From NCBI RefSeq assembly GCF_001685355.1, contig NZ_CP016438.1, positions 8,928,001 through 8,992,000 of the forward strand: a DNA stretch of 64,000 nt. Reading direction: 5' to 3'. The notes beneath the pieces are model-generated. The model did no database searches. It had not been told where the DNA came from and was given only the letters and a program-made list of their open reading frames with translations. The position numbers were made by a program, and so were the translations under genes. This document shows, piece after piece, positions 17,620 to 26,555 of this stretch. This DNA comes from Streptomyces lincolnensis. GTDB lineage: Bacteria > Actinomycetota > Actinomycetes > Streptomycetales > Streptomycetaceae. Numbering within the stretch: position 1 is the first letter of the stretch; every line of letters starts with the position of its first letter.

Positions 17620-17659
17620 CATGCCGGAGGGCGAGGCGTCCCTTCAGCCCTCCGGCATG
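17620..17659. terminator. Strong hairpin after the oxidase remnant
   Basis: CATGCCGGAGGGC (17620-17632) and its perfect complement (17647-17659) enclose a 14-nt loop, 8 bp past the oxidase stop. It remains intact although the gene is broken. Confidence 0.75.
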
Positions 17660-17907
17660 TGCTCGCCCCCGATGGCGCGCGCTGAGCACGCCGATGCCGA
17701 ACGACAGCGGCAACGAAGCCGCGATGACGACGACCGCGACAGCGGACCCCGAGCCGGGAGATCAGGCCGCCGGGCTTGCTGTCAACTGACCCGGATACGG
17801 GCCCTGTTGCGTCGGGCTGTTCCCGAGTCCGCCCCCGTGAAGTACCCCCACCGGGTATGGTCGGTGGCCTGTTCGGACGACACCGTCCTGGGCTGCGGGG
17901 AGACGAC
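17660..17907. other. Intergenic stretch with a second CsoR-like sequence
   Basis: GTACCCCCACCGGGTAT at 17843-17859 matches the copZ operator at 13 of 17 positions and lies about 50 bp before the alpha/beta-hydrolase start. On the minus strand a short hydrophobic frame (AVAVVVIAASLPLSFGIGVLSA) may be the end of a lost membrane protein; support is weak. Confidence 0.35.
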
Positions 17908-18708
17908 ATGACGGACATCACCCATCGGGGCAGCGATGGATGCCCCCTGTATGCGGTGAGTATCGGAGCGGGCCCAACGGTGTTCCTGCTGCACGGCGGC
18001 GGTCCGGATCACCGCAGCCTCGTGTCCCTGGCGGGTCTGCTGGCCGACCGTTATCGGGTCGTGCTGCCGGACGTACGGGGATACGGCCGGTCGGTCTGTG
18101 CTGATCCGGCCCTCCACACGTGGTCCCGATACGCAGACGATGTCGTTGCGCTGATGGATCATCTCGGACTGGCAGGCGCCGCGGTCGGCGGTACCGGGAT
18201 GGGCGGCACCATCGCACTGCGCGCCGCCGCGGCCCACTCCGAGCGGGTGCAGGCGGCACTGGTGATCAGCCTGGAGGACATCGAGGACGACGCGGGCAAG
18301 CAGGCCGAGGCCGAGATGCTGGAGCGGTTCGCCGCCCGCGTGCGATCCAGTGGGCTCGGCGCCGCGTGGAGTGATCTACTGCCCTCCCTGGCCCCCGTCA
18401 TCGGGAACCTCGTACGCGAGGCCATTCCCCGCGCCGATCCCGCGAGCATCGTGGCCGCCTGCGCCATCGGTCGTGACCGGGCGTTCCGCACCGTTGACGA
18501 CCTGAAGGCCATCACCGTCCCGACCTTGATAGTGCCGGGCGCCGACGCGCGCCATCCCGGCGAACTCGCCGCGCTCGCCGTCCAGGCCCTGCCCCAGGGC
18601 GAACTCGCGCCCGCGGCCCCGTTCGACACGGTGGAGACTGCTGAGGAACTCGGGCACGCACTCGCTCCGGCCCTCAGGGCCTTCCTCGAATCCCGTATCC
18701 CGGCCTGA
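17908..18708 (+). CDS. Alpha/beta-hydrolase-fold protein lacking the nucleophilic serine
   Basis: 266 residues. The fold is clear: VFLLHGGGPDHRSL (oxyanion loop), VVLPDVRGYGRS, then VGGTGMGGTIALRAA where the nucleophile elbow should be G-x-S-x-G. The elbow reads G95-T-G97-M-G99, so Gly replaces Ser/Cys/Asp. VPTLIVPGADARHP is the acid strand, and the expected final His may be in ELGHALAP. It probably binds ligand or is a non-hydrolytic member. GGGGAGA precedes the ATG. A CsoR-like sequence lies just upstream. Confidence 0.8.
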   Translation: MTDITHRGSDGCPLYAVSIGAGPTVFLLHGGGPDHRSLVSLAGLLADRYRVVLPDVRGYGRSVCADPALHTWSRYADDVVALMDHLGLAGAAVGGTGMGGTIALRAAAAHSERVQAALVISLEDIEDDAGKQAEAEMLERFAARVRSSGLGAAWSDLLPSLAPVIGNLVREAIPRADPASIVAACAIGRDRAFRTVDDLKAITVPTLIVPGADARHPGELAALAVQALPQGELAPAAPFDTVETAEELGHALAPALRAFLESRIPA

Positions 18709-18788
18709 GCAGGCAGTTCCCCCTGCACCCCCGCACCCCCGCACCGCCAAGGTCTGCGCAGCGATACCGCGAAGTTGGTGCCGCCCCA

Positions 18789-19121
18789 TCAGGGGCTGAG
18801 TCTTCGCCTGAATGTCCGGCTGTCCGGTTGTCCGGCAACTGCCCTTCGGGCAGCGTCCGTTGGTCCCTCGACCGTCGGCCGTGTCACGACGCGAGCGGCG
18901 CGAGTCCGTCGCCGTGAGGACTCACCGCGAGGTCGAAGGCTTCCAACGTCGGCCGGATCGACGCCCAGGCCGTGTACACGGGACAGCGCCGTCGACGACT
19001 CCGAGGCGGCGGCTCCCGTATCGGGGGCCCCGCTTCCGCAGGCGGCGAGGGCGGGGGCGAGAGCCGCGAGTGCGGTCCCCTGCGCGGCGAACACGGTGCG
19101 GCCGGCCGGGTGTGGAGCCAC
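18789..19121 (-). pseudogene. Short lipoprotein-like fragment, probably decayed
   Basis: A GTG start at 19121 with AGGGG 7 nt upstream opens a lipoprotein signal (TALAALAPALAACGSG, lipobox LAAC) and then SRVHGLGVDPAD. That phrase opens the F510_1955-type beta-propeller proteins, but the frame then collapses into Arg-rich junk and stops after 110 residues. It could be a truncated secreted protein gene. It lies 33 bp downstream of the NlpC/P60 gene on the same strand. Confidence 0.4.
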
Positions 19122-19154
19122 GACAATTCCCCTGAGTGGTACGGGCGTTGGCGC

Positions 19155-20180
19155 TCAGGGCCTGCTCGCGGCGAAGAACGGCATGCTGTCGAGGGGGACG
19201 ATCTCGATGTTCTTTCCGGTGCGCGGCGCGTGGATGGCCTTGCCGTTTCCGACGTACATGCCGTTGTGCTGGTTGTCGTTGTACCAGTAGATGATGTCGC
19301 CGGGTTGCAGGTCCGACCTGGCCACCGTGCGGCCGGCGTCGTACATCTGCTTGACGGTGCGGGGGAGCGAGACGCCCGCCGATCGCCAGGCCGCGCCCAC
19401 AAGTCCTGAGCAGTCGTAGGAGTTGGGGCCGGTCGAACCCCACTCGTAGGGCTTGCCGAGCTGGGCGTACGCGAACTCGACGGCGGTCCTGCTGCGGCCG
19501 CCGGCCGGGCCGTTGTAGTCGGCCGGTGCGTCGCTGCTGCCCGAGGCGGCGTCCGCGCGCTCCTGGGCGGCCTCCATCCTGGCGCGCTGTTCGGCGGTGA
19601 GGCTGTTGAGGAGCGTGCGGGCCTGTCTGAGCTTGCCCTGGACCTCGTCCTTCTTCTCGCCGGCCTTGGTGCGCGCCTCCGCGAGGGCCTTCAGCCGCTG
19701 GGTGGCGGTCGCACGCTCCTGCGTGAGCTCGCGCTGCTTGCGCTCCAGCGCCCGCAGGGCGTCGGCCTGCCGGTCGCTCGTACGGCCGAGCATCTCGGCC
19801 TTGTCGAGGTAGTCGTCCGGGTCGCCGGACAGGAAGAGCTGCACGCTCGGGTCGATGGCGCCGCTGCGGTACTGCGCCGCCGCCAACGGGCCTGTCTTGC
19901 CGCGCAGTTCGTTGATCTCCTGCTGCTTGCCGGCCAGCCGGTCCTGTGCGCTGTCCACCTCGCCCTGGAGCTTCTTCTCCTCCTCGCGGACCTCGTTGTA
20001 CTCCTCGGTGGGAGCCTCGGCCTCCTCGTAGAGCTTCTCCACCTGCTTGCGCACCTCGTCCACCGTGGGCTTGGGGGCGGCCTGGCTCTGCGTCGGCAGG
20101 AGGCTGACGGCGCCGGCGGCCATGCCGAGGGTGGCTGTCAGGGCACGGCTGGGCGGCTTCGGCCGTCGGTGCGTTCCCAT
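19155..20180 (-). CDS. Secreted NlpC/P60 peptidoglycan endopeptidase with coiled-coil
   Basis: 341 residues. A signal peptide (ATLGMAAGAVSLLPTQSQA) is followed by a long coiled coil, about residues 38-215, rich in Glu, Lys and Gln (REEEKKLQGEVDSAQDRLAGKQQE). The C-terminal NlpC/P60 domain has Cys in NSYDCSGLVGAAWRSAG, His in NGMYVGNGKAIHAPR, and LQPGDIIYWY. This is the RipA/CwlO-like design that cuts the stem peptide between D-Glu and mDAP. The gene lies downstream of the BlaI/M56 pair with direct TTAGTAG repeats in its promoter region. Confidence 0.92.
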   Translation of the reverse strand: MGTHRRPKPPSRALTATLGMAAGAVSLLPTQSQAAPKPTVDEVRKQVEKLYEEAEAPTEEYNEVREEEKKLQGEVDSAQDRLAGKQQEINELRGKTGPLAAAQYRSGAIDPSVQLFLSGDPDDYLDKAEMLGRTSDRQADALRALERKQRELTQERATATQRLKALAEARTKAGEKKDEVQGKLRQARTLLNSLTAEQRARMEAAQERADAASGSSDAPADYNGPAGGRSRTAVEFAYAQLGKPYEWGSTGPNSYDCSGLVGAAWRSAGVSLPRTVKQMYDAGRTVARSDLQPGDIIYWYNDNQHNGMYVGNGKAIHAPRTGKNIEIVPLDSMPFFAASRP

Positions 20181-20284
20181 CGTGGAGTGGCTCCTCTGCG
20201 CGTCTGTGGACCGAGCGACGGGCTCCGGCCGTCGAGTCGACGCCCCGGTGTGACCAGGCGTCAGCGATCCAAACACTTTTGAAC

Positions 20285-20299
20285 TTAGTAGATTAGTAG
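20285..20299. promoter_or_regulatory. Candidate BlaI-type operator before the NlpC/P60 gene
   Basis: TTAGTAG occurs twice in tandem at 20285-20291 and 20293-20299, within a larger GAACT/AGTTC inverted repeat. BlaI/MecI proteins bind TAGTA/TACTA-type sites. It lies about 105 bp upstream of the NlpC/P60 start and directly after the BlaI/M56 unit. It is AT-rich against a very GC-rich background. Confidence 0.4.
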
Positions 20300-20371
20300 T
20301 TCGTATCGCAAGCAAGTCCGCAGCACACCGGTCTCGCAAGTAGCGGCACCCCGGTCTCACAGGTGATCGGG

Positions 20372-21283
20372 TCAGCCGAGAGCGGGCGGGCAGGCGAACA
20401 GCAGCGGCAGCAGCGGTACGGCCGCGGCCACGGCGGCGACACTGCCCCGGAGGGCGGGATGCGGCGCCGTGCACGGGCCGAGAACCCGCTTCATCCGGAT
20501 CAGGACCGTGTGCCCGCCCGCCGCGAGCGCGCCCCTGGGTGCCCGGGCCGCCGCCATCTCGTACATGGCCGTGGCCAGCACCTCGCGGGACTGGCTGCGC
20601 AGTGCGCGATCGTCCGCGACCATCTCCAGCAGCAGTGCCGTCTGCTCCCGGGCATGCCGGGCCAGCGGCAGCCACCGGAACACCGAGTGGAACGCCTCCA
20701 CGGCAGCCAGAACCAAGTGGTGACGCCCCGCGATGTGTGCCTGCTCGTGTTCCAGTACAGCGTCCAGCTGTTCCGGTGTCAGGTGGTCCACGGCGCCGTC
20801 ACTGATCACGATCCGGGGGCGGCGGCCGGGCAGGCAGTACACCGCGGGTACGGCGTACGGCATGACAGTGGCGCACAGCCGGGCCGAGTGGCGGCCCACG
20901 AGGTCCACGGCCTTCCGGTGCCGCTCCCGGGCCCGCCGGGCTCGTACGACGTGGAAGGAGAAGCCGGCGAGCAGGGCGACCGCGATGACGGCGGGCACGC
21001 CGAGAGCGAGCCTGTCCGCCGTGTGCGGGTCGGGGTGACCCGCGCCCGTGCCCAGGCCGCAGGAGTGCAGCAGACCCACGAGGCCCGCGTGCAGGTGCTC
21101 GGCCGGCATGGCCAGGTTGTACGCGGCGAGCGCGGCTCCGATCGAGAACGACACCGCCAGGGTGTGCCACACCGCCGCCGCAAGGGCGGGAGCCCGGTGC
21201 GGCCAGCGGCTGCGCAGCATGACGTGAGGCGCGACGAATCCCACCGCTGCCGTGTAGCCGATGAGGACGGGGGCCGCGTTCAC
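20372..21283 (-). CDS. M56-family (BlaR1-like) membrane metallopeptidase
   Basis: 303 residues. Hydrophobic helices lie at about 5-25, 35-55, 90-110 and at the C-terminal end (SVAAVAAAVPLLPLLFACP). The zinc motif HEQAH in LDAVLEHEQAHIAGRHHLVL (about 180) is of the HExxH type, preceded by PRIVISDGAVDHLTPEQL. There is no penicillin-binding sensor domain, so it is the short form common in actinobacteria. It overlaps the BlaI gene by GTGA and probably cleaves BlaI after sensing an envelope signal. Confidence 0.88.
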   Translation of the reverse strand: MNAAPVLIGYTAAVGFVAPHVMLRSRWPHRAPALAAAVWHTLAVSFSIGAALAAYNLAMPAEHLHAGLVGLLHSCGLGTGAGHPDPHTADRLALGVPAVIAVALLAGFSFHVVRARRARERHRKAVDLVGRHSARLCATVMPYAVPAVYCLPGRRPRIVISDGAVDHLTPEQLDAVLEHEQAHIAGRHHLVLAAVEAFHSVFRWLPLARHAREQTALLLEMVADDRALRSQSREVLATAMYEMAAARAPRGALAAGGHTVLIRMKRVLGPCTAPHPALRGSVAAVAAAVPLLPLLFACPPALG

Positions 21284-21648
21284 GACTTGGCCTGTCGTCC
21301 CACGCTCCGCAGGGCCTTGCGCAGGGCGGCGACCTCTTCCTCGGACATGTTCTCCACGAAGTGGACGAGCGCGGACGAACGGTCCTTACTTTCCCCGAGG
21401 CCGTCCTCCATGAGGGCGGCGGCGTACGCCTCGCGGCTGCGGACGGGGGTGTAGAGCCAGGCGCGGCCCTGCTTTCCGCGCAGCAGCCATCCCTTCGTGT
21501 ACAGGATGTTGGTGACGGTCATCACCGTGGTGTAGGCGACAGGTCGGGTCTCGTTTATGTCGTCGACGACCTCACGCACCGTCGCCGGACGGTTCCACGT
21601 CCACAGACGATCCATGATCTCCGCCTCGAGATCCCCCAGCCGCCGCAT
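21280..21648 (-). CDS. BlaI/MecI-family repressor
   Basis: 122 residues. A winged helix includes MRRLGDLEAEIMDRLW, TVREVVDDI and AYTTVMTVTNILYTKGWL, with the typical recognition helix YTTVMT. The C-terminal dimerisation helix has SALVHFVENMSEEEVAALRKAL. The ATG at 21648 is preferred to the upstream in-frame ATG because AGGAG lies 8 nt before it. It is coupled to the M56 peptidase, which would inactivate it by proteolysis. Confidence 0.92.
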   Translation of the reverse strand: MRRLGDLEAEIMDRLWTWNRPATVREVVDDINETRPVAYTTVMTVTNILYTKGWLLRGKQGRAWLYTPVRSREAYAAALMEDGLGESKDRSSALVHFVENMSEEEVAALRKALRSVGRQAKS

Positions 21649-21942
21649 GCCCCCGACTCCTTTTCGCCGCCGAATACGCAAGGTCATAGTAGGCGGCCAT
21701 GTCGGTCAGGCTTTCGGGGCGGAGGGGAGATGCCGGACCTGTCCCGTGCGTTCGCGGCCCGCCCGCCTCGCGGATCGCCCGCTGTTCACGGGTCGGGTGA
21801 GCTGTTTGCAATCAGTGAAGTGACCCAGCGATTCCCGGCAGTTGGTCCGGTCGGCGGCGGGTCTGCGCGCCCGTGGCTTGTTCACGCAGTGTTCCCGTCG
21901 GTCGAAGAGCCGGGGCCTTCTGGATCAGGTTAGGATCACGCC

Positions 21943-22410
21943 GTGATTACGGCCTGGTCTCCCTCTCGCGTGCAGCGGAGCCGCTCATCAGCGGCTCTGT
22001 GGCGCGTGCTGGGAATGGCCCTGCTCCTCTTCGGCCTGCTGTATGCGCATGCGGTCAGCCCCGATGCGACGGTGAGTCACGTCACTTCGGGGAAAGCCGT
22101 CCCGGTGTCGGACGTGCTGATCGAGCCAACTGCCGAACCCGAGAGGGTTGCAAGCGTCACGCAAGCCCTGTCGGCGAGCGACTCTTCGGAAGGCCATCAC
22201 CCTGGCCACGGGGAGCACCTCACCTCAGGGGAATGCGCACTGGGGCAGCCTTCGCAGGGTCCTGGCGTGGGAATGCCCAGCCTTTGGCTGCTGAGTACGG
22301 CCACCGACGACAGCATGGCCGTCCCCGTGCACGCCCGTCCCTCCGCCGCACGGGACTTCGCGGTGCCGCTGGCGCACCATGCGGCGGAAACCGCGGTTCT
22401 TCGCATCTAG
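21943..22410 (+). CDS. Small secreted/membrane His-rich protein (DUF6153-like)
   Basis: 155 residues from a GTG start. One hydrophobic helix (VLGMALLLFGLLYAHAV, about 21-37) is followed by a loop with EGHHPGHGEH and a Cys (GECALG), and the protein ends AVLRI. This plan matches DUF6153-type proteins, which carry possible metal ligands outside the membrane. Its role is unknown. It precedes a second protein of the same general plan and a cysteine-synthase-like gene, all on the plus strand. Confidence 0.6.
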   Translation: MITAWSPSRVQRSRSSAALWRVLGMALLLFGLLYAHAVSPDATVSHVTSGKAVPVSDVLIEPTAEPERVASVTQALSASDSSEGHHPGHGEHLTSGECALGQPSQGPGVGMPSLWLLSTATDDSMAVPVHARPSAARDFAVPLAHHAAETAVLRI

Positions 22411-22633
22411 GTCAGCGCTCTCACGAACCGGTCGATACGGCCCGGGAATCGCACCGACTCGGCCCGAAGTCGCAGTCGTGCCCACTCTCCGGTCAGTCGG
22501 TTCATCGGCGTCTGACCTCCTGCGTACAGCCCACAGTGCGGCGCGGGGTGGTCGACGGATCTCCACCCCCCCCACTGATCGCTGTCCCGTGCCGTGAGTC
22601 TTCCGGCGGGGGCGGCTGCCGCGCGGAGGACTT

Positions 22634-23080
22634 GTGCCGCTTTGCCCTGCCACCTCTCATGCTCCTGCCACGAAGGCGGGTTCGCTCCCACAGTGCGGAT
22701 TCGTCCGCACCACGCTCTACGTCCTGCTGTTCTTGGTGCTGGCGTGCACCGGCGATCTGCTCCACGCCTCGGAGCGGTCGCACGGGTCGCACGGGTCACA
22801 CGGTCGCTCAGCCGCCACCGCGAGCGACGTCCCGTCATCGGCGGCGAGCTTCGAGGAGGACATCCTCGACGGCACTGAATTCCCGCACCACTGCCATACG
22901 TCCGGTTCCGGACCTGCCACAGCCACCCCATCTGCTGCCCGCATCCTGCCGCTCGCCCTCACCACCGGGTCGGCGGTGGACCCGACGGACAACCCCGCGT
23001 CCGTCCCCTCCAGGGCGTCACAAGTGCCGCCGAGCGGCGGCCGGCCCGCTCTCATCGCCATCTGCCGGTGGCGCATATAG
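22634..23080 (+). CDS. Second small His-rich secreted protein
   Basis: 148 residues from GTG. A hydrophobic helix (TLYVLLFLVLACTGDLLHA, about 27-45) leads to RSHGSHGSHGRS and later EFPHHCHTS, which look like metal-binding clusters. It ends ICRWRI, like the LxRI end of DUF6153 proteins. It lies 106 bp before the cysteine-synthase-like gene and may be in the same operon. The start codon is not certain, since no strong ribosome site is visible. Confidence 0.5.
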   Translation: MPLCPATSHAPATKAGSLPQCGFVRTTLYVLLFLVLACTGDLLHASERSHGSHGSHGRSAATASDVPSSAASFEEDILDGTEFPHHCHTSGSGPATATPSAARILPLALTTGSAVDPTDNPASVPSRASQVPPSGGRPALIAICRWRI

Positions 23081-23186
23081 ACGCCGCCCCGGCGGTCGGC
23101 TCCGTCGACCTGCCGCGCACCGCGCCCTTTGACGGTGCGCGAGATGAACATCCGCACGCGTCCACACCGAATGAGAGCGAACAGAG

Positions 23187-24296
23187 ATGCACTCTCTGAC
23201 CACGAGTGATTCCATACCCGCCGGCTCCACCCTCCAAGGGCTGGTCGGCAACACCCCCGTACTGCAGGTCGCCCAGCCCTTCACCCCGGCCGACCGAGGC
23301 TTCTGGGCCAAGCTGGAGGGATTCAACCCCGGCGGAATCAAGGACCGCCCCGGACTGCACATGGTCGAACGGGCGCGGAGCCGGGGGGACTTGCGACCGG
23401 GACGCCCGATCATCGAGTCGACCAGCGGCACCCTCGGCCTCGGCCTCGCCCTGGCCGGGATGGTCTACGGACATCCCGTCACCCTCGTCACCGACCCGGG
23501 CCTGGAAGGGTCCATGACCCGCCTGCTCACCGCCTACGGCGCCACCGTCGACATGGTCCGCGCACCGCATCCCACCGGTGGCTGGCAGCAGGCCCGTCGC
23601 GACCGCGTCGCCGAACTGCTGGCACAGCAGCCCGGAGCCTGGTGCCCGGACCAGTACAACAACCCCGACAACGTCACCGCCTACACCCCGCTCGCCCTCG
23701 AACTCGCCTCGCAGATGGGGCACATCGACATGCTGGTGTGCAGCGTCGGCACCGGCGGGCACTCCGCGGGCATCTCGCGCGTCCTGCGCCAGCTCTACCC
23801 CGGGATGCGGCTGGTAGGCGTGGACACCATCGGCTCGACCATCTTCGGCCAGCCCGCCCGGCCCCGCCTCATGCGCGGCCTCGGCTCCAGCATCTACCCG
23901 CGCAACGTCGCGTACGACAACTTCAGTGAGGTGCACTGGGTGGCGCCCGCCGAATCCGTCTGGGCCTGCCGACAGCTGGCCACCTCGCACTACGCCACCG
24001 GCGGCTGGAGTGTCGGAGCGGTCGCGCTCGTGGCCGGCTGGCTCGCCCGTACGGAACCGCCGAGCACCCGCATCGCGGCGATCTTCCCGGACGGACCCCA
24101 GCGATATCTGGAGACCGTCTACGACGACCAGTACTGCGCGGAGCACGGGCTGTTGGAGGCGCCCCCGGCGCCCGAACCGGAGGTCATCGGACGCCCCGAC
24201 GAAAAGGAGGTCACCCGCTGGACCCGCTGCGCGACGGTCGGCGACCCGCTCTCCGCGCCGGCCGAGACGGCCGGTGCCGAAGGCGGGGCGCTGTGA
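23187..24296 (+). CDS. PLP-dependent cysteine synthase/beta-replacement family enzyme
   Basis: 369 residues of fold type [15 protein letters not shown] opens the domain. The PLP lysine is in [18 protein letters not shown] (about residue 52), the substrate loop in [15 protein letters not shown], and the phosphate cup in [13 protein letters not shown]. In CysK the lysine motif is NPxxSVKDR; here the serine position is missing, which suggests another substrate, for example O-phospho- or O-acetylserine with an unusual nucleophile. The C-terminal 50 residues are a low-complexity extension. It is coupled by GTGA overlap to an MFS transporter, suggesting the product is exported. Confidence 0.85.
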   Translation: MHSLTTSDSIPAGSTLQGLVGNTPVLQVAQPFTPADRGFWAKLEGFNPGGIKDRPGLHMVERARSRGDLRPGRPIIESTSGTLGLGLALAGMVYGHPVTLVTDPGLEGSMTRLLTAYGATVDMVRAPHPTGGWQQARRDRVAELLAQQPGAWCPDQYNNPDNVTAYTPLALELASQMGHIDMLVCSVGTGGHSAGISRVLRQLYPGMRLVGVDTIGSTIFGQPARPRLMRGLGSSIYPRNVAYDNFSEVHWVAPAESVWACRQLATSHYATGGWSVGAVALVAGWLARTEPPSTRIAAIFPDGPQRYLETVYDDQYCAEHGLLEAPPAPEPEVIGRPDEKEVTRWTRCATVGDPLSAPAETAGAEGGAL

Positions 24297-25591
24297 AGGC
24301 GACACTCACGCAGGTCCGCTCCTACGACCGAAGCGTCCAGCTGTTGATGGTGAATCAGTTCACCATCAATCTCGGCTTCTACATGCTGATGCCGTACCTG
24401 GCCGCCCATCTTTCGGGCACCCTCGGTCTGGCCGGCTGGGTCGTCGGGCTCGTGCTGGGCGTACGCAACTTCAGCCAGCAGGGCATGTTCCTGGTCGGCG
24501 GCACGCTCGCCGACCGGCTCGGCTACAAGCCGATGATCGTGGCTGGATGCGTGTTGCGTACGGTCGGCTTCGCGACGCTCGGCCTGGTCGACTCACTGGC
24601 CGCGCTGATCGCCGCCTCTGCGGCGACCGGGCTGGCCGGGGCGCTGTTCAACCCGGCGGTCCGGGCCTATCTCGCCGCGGACGCGGGGGAGCGCAGGGTC
24701 GAAGCGTTCGCGCTGTTCAACGTCTTCTACCAGGCGGGGATCCTGCTCGGCCCCCTGGCCGGGATGGTGCTGACCGGGGTGGACTTCCGCATCACCTGCC
24801 TGGGGGCCGCCGGAATCTTCGCGCTGCTGTCCGTCGTACAGATCCGTGCGCTGCCCGCCAGGCGGAAGGAGGACGGCGAGGGGCAGCGCGGCGAGGGCCG
24901 GGAGTCGGTGCTGGCGCAGTGGCGCGGCATCCTGGCCAACCGGCCGTTCCTGCTCTTCTCCGCGGCCATGATCGGCTCGTACGTCCTGACCTTCCAGGTC
25001 TATCTGTCGCTGCCTCTGGAGGTGCGCCGGCTCGGCGGCGACGGCGAGTTCGGTACGGCCGCGGTGGCGATGCTGTTCGCGGTCTCCGGACTGAGCACGA
25101 TCCTGGGCCAGACCAGGGTGACCGCCTGGTGCAAGGCCCGCTACGAGCCAGGTCAGGCAATCGTCCGGGGCCTGGCGGTCATGGGCCTGGCGTTCGTGCC
25201 GCTGCTGCTCGCGACGGCGATGCCCGTACCCGAGCCGGGCGTGGGACTCTGGCTGCTCGCGGCGCTGCCACCGACGCTCGCCGCGCTGCTGTTGGCCGTG
25301 GGCACGATGATCGCCTATCCCTTCGAGATGGACACGATCGTCCGCCTGGCCGGTGACCGGCTCGTCGCCACCCACTACGGTCTGTACAACACCATCTGCG
25401 GCATCGGCATCACGCTCGGAAACCTACTCACCGGCGCCGCACTTGACGCGGCCCGCACCGCGGGGATGCCGGCACTGCCGTGGATCTCCCTGACCGCGCT
25501 CGGTCTGGCCTGCGCCGCCGCGCTGTACGGCTTGCACAGCACCGGCCGTCTGCGGGCTCCTGTCCCCGAACGGCAAACCACCACGGTCTGA
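24293..25591 (+). CDS. MFS transporter
   Basis: 432 residues and twelve hydrophobic helices. The typical loop between helices 2 and 3 is [17 protein letters not shown]. The central cytoplasmic loop is charged ([16 protein letters not shown]). The start GTG at 24293 overlaps the stop of the upstream enzyme gene. It probably exports the product of the cysteine-synthase-like enzyme or works with the His-rich proteins upstream; the substrate is unknown. Confidence 0.9.
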   Translation: MKATLTQVRSYDRSVQLLMVNQFTINLGFYMLMPYLAAHLSGTLGLAGWVVGLVLGVRNFSQQGMFLVGGTLADRLGYKPMIVAGCVLRTVGFATLGLVDSLAALIAASAATGLAGALFNPAVRAYLAADAGERRVEAFALFNVFYQAGILLGPLAGMVLTGVDFRITCLGAAGIFALLSVVQIRALPARRKEDGEGQRGEGRESVLAQWRGILANRPFLLFSAAMIGSYVLTFQVYLSLPLEVRRLGGDGEFGTAAVAMLFAVSGLSTILGQTRVTAWCKARYEPGQAIVRGLAVMGLAFVPLLLATAMPVPEPGVGLWLLAALPPTLAALLLAVGTMIAYPFEMDTIVRLAGDRLVATHYGLYNTICGIGITLGNLLTGAALDAARTAGMPALPWISLTALGLACAAALYGLHSTGRLRAPVPERQTTTV

Positions 25592-25609
25592 CCCGCGGCG
25601 ACAGGCCCA

Positions 25610-25637
25610 GGGGCGGGCACCGTTCGGTGCTCGCCCC
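25610..25637. terminator. Terminator between convergent genes
   Basis: GGGGCGGGCACCG (25610-25622) pairs with CGGTGCTCGCCCC (25625-25637) with one G-T wobble and a very short loop. It lies between the MFS stop at 25591 and the permease stop at 25660. Confidence 0.65.
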
Positions 25638-25659
25638 CGCAGGCGGGGGAGCCCCTACG

Positions 25660-26514
25660 TTATCCGCGCCAGGTGGTGTCCCTGACCCAGGGCAGCGCGA
25701 ACCGTTCCAGCACCACCAGAGCAAAGTAGAGAAGGATGCTCATCAATCCGATCAGGATGATCGCGGCCCAGGCGGTGGCGGTGTCGCCCACCCCGCCGGC
25801 TTGCACGATCAGATAACCCAACCCGGCCTCACCGGCCTGGAACTCGCCGATGACCGCACCGATCGCGGCGAGAGGCATGGCCACCTTCAACCCGACGAAG
25901 ATCTGCGGAAGCGCGGCGGGTAGCCGTACCTTCCGGAATGCCTGCCAGCGAGAGGCATCCAGCGAGCGCACCAACTCGGCCAGGTCCGCCGGAGTCGAGG
26001 TGAGGCCGGTCGCGGTGGACAGCACGATCGGGAAGAAGCAGAGCAGGAAGACCATGGTCAGGACCGGCTTCTGCCCCCAACCGAGCGCCCCGACCAGCAG
26101 TGGCCCCAGCGCGATCTTCGGAACCGCGTTGACGGCGACCAGCAGCGGTGTGAACATGCGCTCCAATACGCGCGAGGCGGCCAGGGACAGTCCGATCAGA
26201 ACTCCGCAGACGCTGGAGAGAACGAACCCGACAACCGTCTCCACCGTGGTGTCACCGGTGTGTTCCAGGAACCGGGCCGGGGCCGCGGTGAACGCCGAGA
26301 GCACAGCACCCGGGGGAGGCAGTACTGCCGGGTGGATCACCTCCAGCACTGACGTGAGAAGCCACCACACGCCGAGCGCGACCAGCAGCCCGGCCATGGG
26401 CAGCAGCACGACGCCGACGCCCGTCCCGCGACGTGGACCGACTCGTGGCACGGGCACGGGCACCGGCTCCGGGCCCGTCGTGGGGGACTGGTGCGGCCTC
26501 GGCAGTTCGGTCAT
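25660..26514 (-). CDS. NitT/TauT-type ABC transporter permease
   Basis: 284 residues. A Pro-rich cytosolic start is followed by six helices. The EAA-type loop is DLAELVRSLDASRWQAFRKVRLPAALPQIFVGLK, as in SsuC/TauC/ThiX. The start ATG has AGGATGGG upstream. It is cotranscribed with the substrate-binding protein gene 41 bp upstream and works with the ATPase encoded divergently at 27896. Confidence 0.92.
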   Translation of the reverse strand: MTELPRPHQSPTTGPEPVPVPVPRVGPRRGTGVGVVLLPMAGLLVALGVWWLLTSVLEVIHPAVLPPPGAVLSAFTAAPARFLEHTGDTTVETVVGFVLSSVCGVLIGLSLAASRVLERMFTPLLVAVNAVPKIALGPLLVGALGWGQKPVLTMVFLLCFFPIVLSTATGLTSTPADLAELVRSLDASRWQAFRKVRLPAALPQIFVGLKVAMPLAAIGAVIGEFQAGEAGLGYLIVQAGGVGDTATAWAAIILIGLMSILLYFALVVLERFALPWVRDTTWRG

Positions 26515-26555
26515 CCCATCCTTGTCCAGGGTGGCTCCTCTCCAGCGTGGCGCGG

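Noticed and set aside
21873..23132. A 419-codon plus-strand frame spanning both small His-rich genes
   Set aside because: Arg/Ser-rich out-of-frame translation; the two shorter frames have hydrophobic helices, ligand clusters and DUF6153-like ends.
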